A stretch of 37,856 bases of DNA. It comes from Janthinobacterium sp. GW456P (GTDB taxonomy: Bacteria > Pseudomonadota > Gammaproteobacteria > Burkholderiales > Burkholderiaceae_D). Positions within the stretch are counted from its first letter, which is position 1. Every line of letters starts with the position of its first letter. Shown here one piece after another: positions 1 through 8,253 of this stretch. The notes beneath the pieces are model-generated. The model was not told the DNA's origin. It made no database searches and saw only the letters and a list, made by a program, of their open reading frames with translations. The translations under genes and the position numbers were made by a program. The DNA lies in contig NZ_NEHB01000045.1 in NCBI RefSeq assembly GCF_002127655.1, forward strand, positions 1 to 37,856. The letters are read 5' to 3'.

Positions 1-329
1 CTGGCGCGTGGCTTGGCAGGCGGCGGTTCCGGACGGGCGCGCGGCGGCTCGGGGGGCGGGCCAGCTTGCGTGCCTTGCTGTGAACCGGGCTGCGCGCCAC
101 TGGACTCGGGCTGCGGCGCGGGAGCGTCCTGCAGCGGTTCCAGGCGCAAGCTGCTTGCCGGCTGCGCGGGCGGTGGCGCAACTGGCGCGGGACGGGGCGG
201 CAGGGCGTCGGCCGGCGCCAGTTCCAGCACCTGGTCGTAGGCTTCGGACGGCTTTTCCAGTTCTTCGTCGGAAAGGCTGTTCTGCTTGGCGCGCTCGGCT
301 TTCTTGAGCGCCTGCATCAACAAGCTCAT
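1..329 (-). CDS. Partial N-terminus of a pilus-associated, probably TPR-type protein (set A, MshN-like position)
   Basis: The reading frame opens with ATG at 329-327 and runs off the left edge, so only about 109 residues are visible. It starts MSLLMQALKKAERAK, a short helical head that resembles the MSLINKMLQDLD head of MshN found later in this window. A long proline/alanine-rich, low-complexity stretch follows, as in proteins with a cytoplasmic head, a membrane anchor and periplasmic TPRs. No membrane segment or TPR is reached before the edge. The ATG overlaps the TGA of the upstream secretin by four bases (ATGA), so the two genes are probably co-translated. By gene order (ATPase, secretin, this gene) it occupies the place of mshN. 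Identification as a TPR protein is inference from position and head sequence. Confidence 0.6.
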   Translation of the reverse strand, partial: MSLLMQALKKAERAKQNSLSDEELEKPSEAYDQVLELAPADALPPRPAPVAPPPAQPASSLRLEPLQDAPAPQPESSGAQPGSQQGTQAGPPPEPPRARPEPPPAKPRA

Positions 330-2281
330 GGGACGTCTCCCTGCAGGCGTGCCTGCGGCTGGACGGCTGGCGCCGGCGCGCCATCCGTGTACGGCTGGCT
401 GTTGAGCGGCGCCTGGCCGGGCAGCAGGTAACGGTAGTCGCGGTAATCGCCTTCGATGCTGGCATCCTTGACCACGACGGGGCGCATGAAGATCACCAGC
501 TCTGTCTTGCTGCTGGCCTCATTACGATAGGTAAACAAATTGCCGACCAAGGGCAGGCTGGACAGGCCCGGCACGCCATCCTTGGCATTGTCGATGGAAT
601 CCTGCATCAGGCCGCCCATCACGGCGATCTGGCCGTTGCCGACCTTCATGATCGATTCCAGCTCGCGCGCCTGGATCACGGGCACCTTGCTGATCACGGT
701 GGCCGTGGCCGTGGCCAGGGCCGGATTCGGGTCTTGCACGTAGCCGACGATGCGCGTGATGGTGGGGCGCACATTCAAGGTCACTTCATCGCTGTCGGAA
801 ATTTGCGGCGTGACGCTCATGACGAAGCCGACAGGCACCGTTTCCAGTTTCGATTCATAGGTGGCCGGCGTGGTGATGGTGCCCGTCGAGCTGATCACGG
901 CAGGCGTCACCTTGATGGTAAAGAAGACATTGTTGTCGACCACCTTCAGCATGGCCGTCTGATTGTTGAGCACGCTGATCTTCGGACTGGACAGCACTTT
1001 CACCTTGCCGAACGATTCGAGCAGCTGGATGGTGGTGCGGAAACTGTCCTTCAGGTAATCGAGCACGAAGATGCCGGGCGTGGAACCAGGCGTGACGCCG
1101 CTGCTGAGCGCCTGAGTGCCCACCTGCTTCTGCGTCAGGCTCAAGCTGCCCGTCAGGCGCGACCAGTTGATGCCTTGCTGGTATTCATTGCTCAGGCGCA
1201 CCTCAAGAATGGTGGCCTCGATCAGCACTTGCCGCTTGGCGCTGTGCAATACCGCGTCGAGGAATTCGGCGATCTTTTCGTGTTGGCGCCCTGTCGCCCG
1301 CACGGCGATCAAGCCGCCTTCCACATTGACGACGACGGACGAGGGGCTGCCCTTGTTGGCCAGTTTTAATAGCGGCAGGCCGTTCGCGTCGAGCGGCTGG
1401 CCAGGATTCGCATTCTGGTTCGGTGCCTGCTGGCCTGGCGCATACTGGCCGCCAGTCTGCATCGGCGCCTGGCTGCCGTATTGGTTGCCGCCCTGGTTCT
1501 GCTGCTGGCCCGGTTGGCCTGGCTGCCCCGCTACCTGCTGGCCTGGCGTATTGCCCGGTGCGGCCGTCAATTGCTGGTTCAGCTGCGCCAGCGGGTCGAT
1601 CTGCACGTCGTTGAGCGTGGTGTCGCGCAACAGGTCGCGGATATTTTTTTCCAGGCTGTACCAGAAGTTATTTTCCGAACGATTCACGACCAGGGTGGTC
1701 GAATTGTTATTGCCATTGCCGCCGCTGCCTTGCGTGCCGCCAACCGGATTGCTGGCGTTGTTCGACCCGCCGCCCGCCGTGGAAATTTGCGTAGCGATAT
1801 TCACGCTGCTGTTGGTGCTGCGCGCCATGTTGACGTAATCGATCTTGTAATTGCGCCATACAGGTGCGTCGGGCAGCACCGTCAGGTTCTTGCCATCGAT
1901 TTCGTAGCGCATATCGACTTGCTTGCCGATACGTGCCAGCAGTTGCGGCAAGGTCTGGTTCAGCGCATTCAGGGTGACGCTGCCTTCAATCTGCGGGTGG
2001 ATGTCGATATTCATGCCCGCGTCGCGCGCCAGCGCAAACAGCAGCGATTGCACGGGCACCTTGTGCACAGTGACGCTGTAGGTTTCCACTTTGGGCGCAG
2101 GCAGGGGCGCGGCCAGCGCGCTGCTTTGCTGCACCGGTTCGGGAATGGCGCCCACTGGCCGGGGCGGGGCATTGATGTGGGCAGGCGACAGCGGCATTTG
2201 ATGCGTGGCGCAGCCGGACAGCACGGTGCCGCAGGCGAGGGCGACCCAGGAGGTCAGCACAGGAATAGGGTGTTGATTCAT
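326..2281 (-). CDS. Outer-membrane secretin lipoprotein, MshL/PilQ-type (set A)
   Basis: This 651-residue protein should form the outer-membrane pore through which a pilus or secreted substrate passes. Residues 1-24 are a lipoprotein signal ending in the lipobox LSGC, with the lipidated Cys at 24. An STN-like N-domain lies near residues 85-140. A Gln/Asn/Gly/Pro-rich linker spans roughly 250-330, and the beta-barrel secretin domain occupies the last 250 residues, with the typical VPVLGNLF-like and ELVIFMRP-like motifs (here LPLVGNLF and ELVIFMRP). The ATG at 2281 was preferred to one at 2332 because it places the signal peptide at the N-terminus; an AAGGG lies upstream. It sits 107 bases after the AAA ATPase gene and overlaps the next gene by four bases. 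A second secretin (mshL) lies 16 kb away on the other strand, so this is a paralogue rather than the only pore. Confidence 0.88.
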   Translation of the reverse strand: MNQHPIPVLTSWVALACGTVLSGCATHQMPLSPAHINAPPRPVGAIPEPVQQSSALAAPLPAPKVETYSVTVHKVPVQSLLFALARDAGMNIDIHPQIEGSVTLNALNQTLPQLLARIGKQVDMRYEIDGKNLTVLPDAPVWRNYKIDYVNMARSTNSSVNIATQISTAGGGSNNASNPVGGTQGSGGNGNNNSTTLVVNRSENNFWYSLEKNIRDLLRDTTLNDVQIDPLAQLNQQLTAAPGNTPGQQVAGQPGQPGQQQNQGGNQYGSQAPMQTGGQYAPGQQAPNQNANPGQPLDANGLPLLKLANKGSPSSVVVNVEGGLIAVRATGRQHEKIAEFLDAVLHSAKRQVLIEATILEVRLSNEYQQGINWSRLTGSLSLTQKQVGTQALSSGVTPGSTPGIFVLDYLKDSFRTTIQLLESFGKVKVLSSPKISVLNNQTAMLKVVDNNVFFTIKVTPAVISSTGTITTPATYESKLETVPVGFVMSVTPQISDSDEVTLNVRPTITRIVGYVQDPNPALATATATVISKVPVIQARELESIMKVGNGQIAVMGGLMQDSIDNAKDGVPGLSSLPLVGNLFTYRNEASSKTELVIFMRPVVVKDASIEGDYRDYRYLLPGQAPLNSQPYTDGAPAPAVQPQARLQGDVP

Positions 2282-2388
2282 GAAAAGTTCGCCCTTGAAG
2301 TCATGTTGTGCTTTTGTAATTTTACCCAGCATGATCGCCTAAAAGCAATCGGGTGTGCGGGCCCTGGAGGCAATATACCGAAATAAAG

Positions 2389-3774
2389 TCAGGGAGTGCC
2401 ACGCGCCGTTTGTAGCGGTGCCGTGGATTTCATTTCCGTGCGGATACTATCTATGTCGTTCAGTAATATTTTCTGTGGCGACTTGGGTGCGATCCTGGCC
2501 CAGACGGCATCGGCGCTGGCCCGGTCGGCGAAGCTGCCGTAGACGACGACCAGGCGCGCGGCGGCGCTCGCGGGCGCTGCGCCAGGCAGGCGAAACACGT
2601 GGAGGTCGCGCAGGCCGATCGCTTGCTGCGCCTGCTGCAGGAAAGTTTCCGCCGCGGCCGTTTCGGTGGCGGGCAGGCTGGCGATTTGCAGCACCAGTTG
2701 CTGCGGCCTTTGCCGTGCCAGCCAGTCGCGCGATTCGGCCAGCTTGCTGTCGAGCAGCGTCGACGGCGCTGGCAGCGGTGCGCGTGGGACGGCAGCCGGG
2801 GCCGGGATAGCCGCTGTTTGGCCCGGCGCCAGCCATTGCCACAGCAGTGCAGCGGCCAGCAGCAGCATCAGGGCGCTCAAGACGCCCGCCAGCAGCTTGC
2901 CCGCATGCCAGGGCGGGCGGTGGAAGGGGCTGTCGGCAATGGCCAGGCGCACATGGCGCGCGCTGATTTCCTGTGCATCGTCCGCAAACGCGGCCAGCAA
3001 GGCCTTGTCGGCCAGGATATTGACCCTGCGTACGATGCCCTGCGCCGCGCGCGCCAGCTGGCGCAGCGCGGCAGGCGTAAAAACGAGCGGCGCCATGCGG
3101 CCGGCGGCGGCCAGGCGGCACGCCAGATAATCGTTCAGCAAGGCTTGCGGCAGGCGCGGCACGGTGAAACTGTGGGTGATGCGTTCCTTCAATTGGCGAA
3201 ACTGGGGCAAGTCCAAGGTGTGCTGCAATTCCGGCTGGCCAAACAGCACGATTTGCAGCAGCTTGTGGCTGGCCGTTTCCAGGTTCGTCAGCAGGCGCAG
3301 CGCTTCCAGGGTGGCGCCCGGCATGGCTTGCGCCTCTTCGGCCAGCAGCACCACCTGGCGCCCGGCCGCATGCCGGGCGATCAGCTCGCCGTGCAGCGAG
3401 CGCAGCGCGGCATCGGCGCGGCATCCGTCCAGTTCCAGGCCCAGTTCGGCAGCGATGGCGTGCAGGACTTCATCCGGCTCCAGGCAGGGATTGAGCAAGT
3501 ACAGCACGTCGACCTGGGGCGGCAGGCGTTCGGCCAGCATGCGGCACAGCATGGTCTTGCCGCTGCCCACTTCTCCCGTCAGCTTGATGATGCCTTCGCC
3601 TTGCGTGACGACATACAGCAGCGCATCGAGCAGTTCGCCCCGCGTATTGCCGGGATAGAAAAAGGCGGGGTCCGGCGTGATGCCGAACGGCGCCGTGCGC
3701 AAGCCGAAATGGCGCAGATACATGCCGTGCGGCGAAGGCGCGTAGTGGCTGGAAACCTGCGTGTCGGTGTTCAT
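2389..3774 (-). CDS. ExeA/MshM-like AAA ATPase with membrane anchor and SPOR-like periplasmic tail (set A)
   Basis: This 461-residue protein has an ExeA/MshM-type ATPase domain (about 18-285). The Walker A motif GEVGSGKT is at 67-74. The Walker B region reads LLAEEAQ at 143-149, where MshM in this window has LCLDEAQ, so Glu replaces the usual Asp. A membrane segment lies near 294-316. A proline-rich linker leads to a region at about 357-445 resembling a SPOR/DamX-like peptidoglycan-binding fold (QQLVLQIASL, later VVVYGSFADR). MshM here has only 300 residues and lacks this tail. Known ExeA proteins bind peptidoglycan and help place secretins, so a role in inserting the adjacent secretin is likely. 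The ATG at 3774 overlaps the TGA of the ABC gene (ATGA). A start at 3723 would align with MshM and cannot be excluded. Confidence 0.85.
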   Translation of the reverse strand: MNTDTQVSSHYAPSPHGMYLRHFGLRTAPFGITPDPAFFYPGNTRGELLDALLYVVTQGEGIIKLTGEVGSGKTMLCRMLAERLPPQVDVLYLLNPCLEPDEVLHAIAAELGLELDGCRADAALRSLHGELIARHAAGRQVVLLAEEAQAMPGATLEALRLLTNLETASHKLLQIVLFGQPELQHTLDLPQFRQLKERITHSFTVPRLPQALLNDYLACRLAAAGRMAPLVFTPAALRQLARAAQGIVRRVNILADKALLAAFADDAQEISARHVRLAIADSPFHRPPWHAGKLLAGVLSALMLLLAAALLWQWLAPGQTAAIPAPAAVPRAPLPAPSTLLDSKLAESRDWLARQRPQQLVLQIASLPATETAAAETFLQQAQQAIGLRDLHVFRLPGAAPASAAARLVVVYGSFADRASADAVWARIAPKSPQKILLNDIDSIRTEMKSTAPLQTARGTP

Positions 3775-4499
3775 GCCGCGATGCAATTGAGAAAAGCCTG
3801 CTCCAGGCTGGCGTCTTCCGTACCGCCATGGCGGGCGCGGCATTCGGCGGGCGTGCCCGTAAATACGATGCGGCCCGCATGCAGGATGGCCATGCGGTCG
3901 CACAATTCTTCCACGTCGGCCAGCGCATGCGAGGTGAGCAGGGCGCCGCGGCCCTGTGCGTGCGCTTCCCGCAGCACCTGCTTGAATTGCGCGCGCGCCT
4001 TCGGGTCGAGTCCGCTCATCGGTTCGTCCAGCACCAGTTGGGGCTTGCCCGACAGCATGCAGGCGGCCAGCCCCAGTTTCTGCATCATGCCTTTCGAATA
4101 GGTGCGCGCGGGGCGCAGCAAGGCGTCCGGCGCCAGGTCCAGCGCGTCCAGCGCTTGCTGCACGGCGTGCGCATCGGGGCGCGCATCGTGCAGGCGCGCC
4201 AGGTAGCGCAGGAAGTCGCCACCCGTCAGGTAATGGGGCGCCTGGAAGCGTTCCGGCAGAAACGACAGGGGCTGGCGCGCCGCGCCGTGCCGATGCGGCT
4301 GGCCGAAGATGGCGATGTCGCCCCGCTCGGGCGTGCAAAAGTCCAGCAGGCATTTCAGCAGGGAAGTCTTGCCCGCGCCATTCACGCCGACCAGGCCGAA
4401 CAGTTCGCCCGCGCCTACCTGCAGGTCGACGCCGCGCAGCACGGCGCTGCCCGCCAGTTGCAGATGCACGTTATGGAATTCGATGGCGCAGGCGTTCAT
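3771..4499 (-). CDS. ABC transporter ATP-binding protein, ABC-2/CcmA type, without a visible permease
   Basis: A 242-residue nucleotide-binding subunit. It has Walker A GVNGAGKT near residues 38-45, the signature YSKGMMQK (a common variant of LSGGQ in ABC-2 exporters), Walker B LVLDEPMSGLDP and the switch His in LLTSHALADVEELCDR. Such subunits power a separate membrane permease, but none is present on either side within the window. The gene is the first of the minus-strand set and overlaps the AAA ATPase gene by four bases, which ties it to that operon. The ATG at 4499 was chosen because the family fold starts a few residues later. A TTG at 4568 with a good AAGGA upstream would add 23 residues without homology-like features and remains possible. 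Its role in pilus assembly is unknown. Confidence 0.87.
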   Translation of the reverse strand: MNACAIEFHNVHLQLAGSAVLRGVDLQVGAGELFGLVGVNGAGKTSLLKCLLDFCTPERGDIAIFGQPHRHGAARQPLSFLPERFQAPHYLTGGDFLRYLARLHDARPDAHAVQQALDALDLAPDALLRPARTYSKGMMQKLGLAACMLSGKPQLVLDEPMSGLDPKARAQFKQVLREAHAQGRGALLTSHALADVEELCDRMAILHAGRIVFTGTPAECRARHGGTEDASLEQAFLNCIAA

Positions 4500-4712
4500 A
4501 GGGGCAATGGGCGGCAGGCAAGACGGTGAACGACCGCCATTATTGCCATGGGCGCAGGCGGGCGGCAAGTGTTTCCTTGCATCGTGTTGAAATGCGCAAA
4601 AATCAAATGATGGAATGTATTTTCTTTAAGAAACAACAGGTTCTGGAATAAAATGCCTGTGCGCGCCGCGGGCGTGTATCTTCTGTGGAATTTGTTTGTC
4701 GAGGAGTAAGCA
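4500..4712. promoter_or_regulatory. Divergent intergenic region between set A operon and mshE
   Basis: This 213-base gap must hold the promoters of both divergent operons. On the plus strand a -10-like TAAAAT is at 4649-4654, about 60 bases before the mshE start. No good -35 lies at the right distance. A perfect 13-base palindrome (TTTCTT-T-AAGAAA) at 4621-4633 sits where the -35 and upstream region would be and could bind a regulator. A strong ribosome site GAGGAG at 4701-4706 serves mshE. The region is clearly more AT-rich than the flanking genes. No sure promoter for the minus-strand set was recognised. Confidence 0.4.
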
Positions 4713-6416
4713 ATGGCAAGGCCAGAGAAAGTCCGGCTCGGTGAAATTTTGGTGCAGCAGAAGTTGCTGACGGAAGAACAGTTGGGCCAGGCCTTGACGG
4801 AACAGAAGCGTTCGGGACGCAAGCTGGGCCGCGTTTTTGTCGAGCACGGCTTCGTCACGGAAGAGCAGATTTCGGGCGCGCTGGCGCGCCAGCTCGATAT
4901 TCCCTACATCAATCTGAAGTTTTTCAACATCAATCCCGAACTGGTGCGGCTGCTGCCGGAAACCCAGGCGCGCCGCTTCCGCGCGCTGGTGCTGGAAGAC
5001 CGCCGCGAGGGCTTGCTGGTCGGCATGTCCGATCCCACAGACCTGTTCGCATACGATGAAATCTCGCGCCTGGTCAAGCGCCAGATCGAACTGGCCGTGG
5101 TCAATGAAACGGAAGTGCTGGCCGCCATCGACCGCATCTACCGCCGCACGGAAGACATCTCGACCCTGACGCGCGAGCTGGAGCAGGATCTGGGCGACGT
5201 GTCCGTCGACTTCGGCGCGCTGGCCGCCAATCCGGGTCTGGAAGAGGCGCCCATCGTCAAGCTGCTGCAATCGGTGTTCGAGGATGCCACGCAGGTGCGC
5301 GCCTCGGATATCCACATCGAACCGCAGGAAGGCCGGCTGCAGATCCGCTTCCGCATCGACGGCGTGCTGCACCTGCAGACGGAAGCGGACAGCAAGATCG
5401 CCAGTTCGCTGGCGCTGCGCCTGAAACTGATGTCGGACCTCGATATTTCCGAGAAGCGCCTGCCGCAGGACGGCCGCTTCGCCATCCGCGTGAAAAACCA
5501 GCGCATCGACGTGCGTATTTCCACCATGCCGACGCAGTACGGCGAATCGGTGGTGATGCGTCTGCTGAACCAGGGCGGCACGACCTTGCGCCTGGACGCC
5601 ATCGGCATGCCGCCCAAGCTGGTGCAGCAGTTCCGCGCCATCGTCAGCCGCCCGAACGGCCTCGTGCTGGTGACGGGGCCGACCGGCAGCGGCAAGACGA
5701 CGACCCTGTACTGCGCCTTGTCCGAACTCAATTCGGTGGAAAAAAAGCTCATCACGGTGGAAGACCCCGTCGAGTACCGGCTGGCGGGCGTCAACCAGGT
5801 GCAGGTCAACGAGAAGATCGAGCTGAACTTTGCCAGAGTGCTGCGCTCGGCCCTGCGGCAAGATCCCGACATCGTGCTCGTCGGCGAGATGCGCGACCAG
5901 GAAACGGCGCAAATCGGCTTGCGCGCCGCCATGACGGGCCATCTGGTGCTGTCGACCCTGCATACCAACGACGCCATCAGCACGCCGCTGCGCCTGATGG
6001 ACATGGGCGTGCCGCGCTACATGGTGGGCAGTTCGCTGCAAGCCGTGCTGGCGCAACGGCTGGTGCGCGTGATCTGCGAAAGCTGCAGCACGCCGTACCA
6101 GCCCACGCCGAACGAATACGAATGGCTGCGCCTGGAGCTGGGCGAGCTGGTCGAGCGCAACCAGTATTTCCACGGCAAGGGTTGTTCGCATTGCAACGGC
6201 ATGGGGTACCGGGGCCGTACGGGCGTGTACGAATTGCTGGAAATCACGCGCGCCGTGGCCGATGCCGCCAACCATGCCGATCCATCGCACTTCATGAAGG
6301 TGGCGACGGCGCAGATGGCCGGCGAAACCTTGCGCCGCCACGCCGTGCAACTGGTGGTGCAGGGCCGCACGACGGTGATGGAAGCGATGCGCATCAGCAA
6401 CCAGAGCGAGGATTGA
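4713..6416 (+). CDS. mshE: MSHA pilus extension ATPase MshE (GspE/PilB family)
   Basis: A 567-residue assembly ATPase that drives pilin polymerisation from the cytoplasmic face of the inner membrane. Residues 8-31 and 37-60 are two copies of the MshEN (T2SSE_N) motif that binds cyclic di-GMP in Vibrio MshE. The second copy (KLGRVFVEHG) keeps the Gly of the consensus at 46, but the first has Lys17 in that place. Walker A GPTGSGKT is at about 321-328, followed by the Asp box, Walker B and His box of the GspE fold. A zinc-binding tetracysteine (CESC near 455, CSHC near 491) is complete. The ATG follows GAGGAG by six bases. The gene heads the pilin operon, and mshG begins two bases after its stop. 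Confidence 0.95.
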   Translation: MARPEKVRLGEILVQQKLLTEEQLGQALTEQKRSGRKLGRVFVEHGFVTEEQISGALARQLDIPYINLKFFNINPELVRLLPETQARRFRALVLEDRREGLLVGMSDPTDLFAYDEISRLVKRQIELAVVNETEVLAAIDRIYRRTEDISTLTRELEQDLGDVSVDFGALAANPGLEEAPIVKLLQSVFEDATQVRASDIHIEPQEGRLQIRFRIDGVLHLQTEADSKIASSLALRLKLMSDLDISEKRLPQDGRFAIRVKNQRIDVRISTMPTQYGESVVMRLLNQGGTTLRLDAIGMPPKLVQQFRAIVSRPNGLVLVTGPTGSGKTTTLYCALSELNSVEKKLITVEDPVEYRLAGVNQVQVNEKIELNFARVLRSALRQDPDIVLVGEMRDQETAQIGLRAAMTGHLVLSTLHTNDAISTPLRLMDMGVPRYMVGSSLQAVLAQRLVRVICESCSTPYQPTPNEYEWLRLELGELVERNQYFHGKGCSHCNGMGYRGRTGVYELLEITRAVADAANHADPSHFMKVATAQMAGETLRRHAVQLVVQGRTTVMEAMRISNQSED

Positions 6417-6417
6417 G

Positions 6418-7650
6418 GTGGCGTTTTTTGCTTACAAGGCGCGCAATGCCAACGGCGAACTGCTGACCGGCGTGATGGAGGGCGCGGACAGCGGCGCCGT
6501 GGCCGATCAGCTGTTTTCCACGGGGGCGACGCCGGTGGAAATCCTGGCGACCAAAAAAGCCGCCACCACCGGCGCCGATATCGGCTGGTGGCAACGGCTG
6601 ACGGAGAAAAAAGTCAGCTCGATGGACGTGCAATTGTTCAGCCGCCAGCTGTACACCCTGCTCAAGGCGGGCGTGCCCATCATGCGCGGCCTGGCCGGCT
6701 TGCAGGAGTCCGCCATCAGCCCCGCCTTCGGACGCGTCATCAAGGATGTGCGCGAGTCGCTCGACGCGGGACGCGAACTGTCGGCCGCCATGGCGCGCCA
6801 TCCGACGGTGTTTACGCCGTTCTACCTGTCGATGGTGCGCGTGGGCGAAATGACGGGACGCCTCGATGAAGTCTTCCTGCGCCTGTTCGATCACCTGGAA
6901 TTCGACCGCGACATGCGCGCGCGCGTCAAGTCGGCCACGCGCTATCCCAGTTTCGTGATCGTGGCCATGCTCATCGCCATGGTCGTCGTCAATATGTTCG
7001 TGATTCCCCAGTTCGTGAAGGTGTTCGCCAGCTTCAACGCCGAACTGCCCTTGATGACGCGCATCCTGATCGCCACGTCGGCCTTCATGGTGGCGTACTG
7101 GCCTTTGCTGCTGGCAATGACTATCGGCGCGATAGCCGCTTTCCGGGCCTGGCTGCGCACGGTCAGGGGCCGCTACACGTGGGACCGCTACAAGTTGCGT
7201 TTTCCCATCGCCGGGAAGATCATTCTGAAAGGCACCATGGCGCGCTTCGCACGCAGCTTCGCCCTGTCGAGCACCAGCGGCGTACCCATCGTGCAGGCGC
7301 TGACCGTGGTGTCGCAGACGGTGGACAACGCTTATCTGTGCGCCCGCGTGGAGCAGATGCGCGACGGCGTCGAGCGCGGCGACAGCATCCTGCGCACCTC
7401 GGTGACGGCGGGCGTCTTCACGCCGGTGGTGCTGCAAATGATCGCGGTCGGCGAAGAATCCGGTTCGCTCGATGATTTGATGAATGAAATCGCCCAGATG
7501 TACGAACGCGAAGTGGATTACGAATTGAAGACCCTGTCCGCGCAGATCGAACCCATCCTGATCGCTTTTCTTGGCGTGCTGGTGCTGGTGCTGGCGCTCG
7601 GTATCTTCTTGCCGGTGTGGGATTTGGGCAAGGTGGCCCTGCATAAATGA
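6418..7650 (+). CDS. mshG: MSHA pilus inner-membrane platform protein MshG (GspF/PilC family)
   Basis: A 410-residue polytopic protein that forms the inner-membrane platform on which the ATPase acts. It starts with GTG at 6418 (MAFFAYKARNANGE, the typical GspF opening), two bases after the mshE stop. It contains two GspF repeats, each with a cytoplasmic helical bundle (LFSRQLYTLLKAGVP near 75-90; FARSFALSSTSGVP near 277). Three long hydrophobic segments follow the usual GspF pattern, including VIVAMLIAMVVVNMFVI and the C-terminal LGVLVLVLALGIFLPVW. The length matches the family. The stop overlaps the ATG of the following prepilin gene (ATGA at 7647-7650). Confidence 0.94.
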   Translation: MAFFAYKARNANGELLTGVMEGADSGAVADQLFSTGATPVEILATKKAATTGADIGWWQRLTEKKVSSMDVQLFSRQLYTLLKAGVPIMRGLAGLQESAISPAFGRVIKDVRESLDAGRELSAAMARHPTVFTPFYLSMVRVGEMTGRLDEVFLRLFDHLEFDRDMRARVKSATRYPSFVIVAMLIAMVVVNMFVIPQFVKVFASFNAELPLMTRILIATSAFMVAYWPLLLAMTIGAIAAFRAWLRTVRGRYTWDRYKLRFPIAGKIILKGTMARFARSFALSSTSGVPIVQALTVVSQTVDNAYLCARVEQMRDGVERGDSILRTSVTAGVFTPVVLQMIAVGEESGSLDDLMNEIAQMYEREVDYELKTLSAQIEPILIAFLGVLVLVLALGIFLPVWDLGKVALHK

Positions 7651-8195
7651 GGTCGTGCATTTCGCCAAAAAACAACAGCGTGGCAGGCAGGGCAAGGCAG
7701 ACGGGGTTCACCCTGTTTGAACTGGCCGTTGCCGTGTCCGTCATTGCCGTGCTGGCTGCAGTGCTGCTGAGCCGGCTGGTAGCGGTGCAGCAGGAGGCCG
7801 AGCGGGTCGCCGTGCAGCAAACGGTGCTGGCGCTGCGCGCGGGTCTGCGCATGAAAGTACTGGAACTGTATGCGGCGGACCGGCAAAATCAGTTGCCGGC
7901 GCTGGCGGGGCAAAACCCCATCGATTGGCTGGCGGAAAAGCCGCCTAATTATCTGGGTGAATATACGGCGCCGCAGATAGAAAAACTTCCTCAAAGTCAT
8001 TGGTTTTTTAATAGAAGTAATGCAGAATTAATATATGTATTAAATCGAGGCAACACTTTCGGCCTTGGCCGTTCCGAGTTGCTTCGATTCAAGGTAAGCT
8101 TGCGGCAAGCGTCCGCTACGCGCGCTCAGCCCTCAATCCCGGATGCGCCCGATGTGACGTTGATACAGTTGGGTGTGGCCGGTGGGCTGAAATAG
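7647..8195 (+). CDS. MSHA-locus prepilin-like protein (MshF/MshB position)
   Basis: A 182-residue protein with a type IV prepilin leader. After about 20 hydrophilic residues comes the processing site G|FTLFEL with Glu at mature position 5, followed by a hydrophobic helix ([15 protein letters not shown]). The rest lacks the cysteine pair of major pilins. It lies between mshG and mshA, where Vibrio has mshF and mshB, and it could be either, so no symbol is assigned. Its ATG overlaps the mshG stop. The 3' third (about 7975-8060) is strongly AT-rich compared with the gene's start, which may reflect transfer, relaxed selection, or a promoter for mshA embedded in the coding sequence. Confidence 0.78.
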   Translation: MRSCISPKNNSVAGRARQTGFTLFELAVAVSVIAVLAAVLLSRLVAVQQEAERVAVQQTVLALRAGLRMKVLELYAADRQNQLPALAGQNPIDWLAEKPPNYLGEYTAPQIEKLPQSHWFFNRSNAELIYVLNRGNTFGLGRSELLRFKVSLRQASATRAQPSIPDAPDVTLIQLGVAGGLK

Positions 8196-8253
8196 TTTTT
8201 TATTTTGTCGGCAAATTTTGCCAGCATTGTTTTTTGATTTTTTGGAGATCAGC
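8196..8253 (+). promoter_or_regulatory. mshA leader with 13-base palindrome and strong ribosome site
   Basis: This short AT-rich gap carries a perfect palindrome GGCAAA-T-TTTGCC at 8210-8222, followed by T-rich sequence (8229-8243) and a GGAG ribosome site at 8244-8247, six bases before the mshA ATG. The palindrome could be an operator, a leader hairpin that stabilises pilin mRNA, or a weak terminator. No convincing -10/-35 pair was found in the gap. Confidence 0.35.

Noticed and set aside
3775..4353. Upstream extension of the set A AAA ATPase frame
   Set aside because: The extra N-terminal sequence is a shadow of the ABC ATPase gene; the ATPase starts at the ATGA overlap.
4626..6350. 574-codon open frame antisense to mshE
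   Set aside because: His/Gln/Arg-rich composition typical of the shadow frame of a GC-rich gene; mshE on the other strand is certain.
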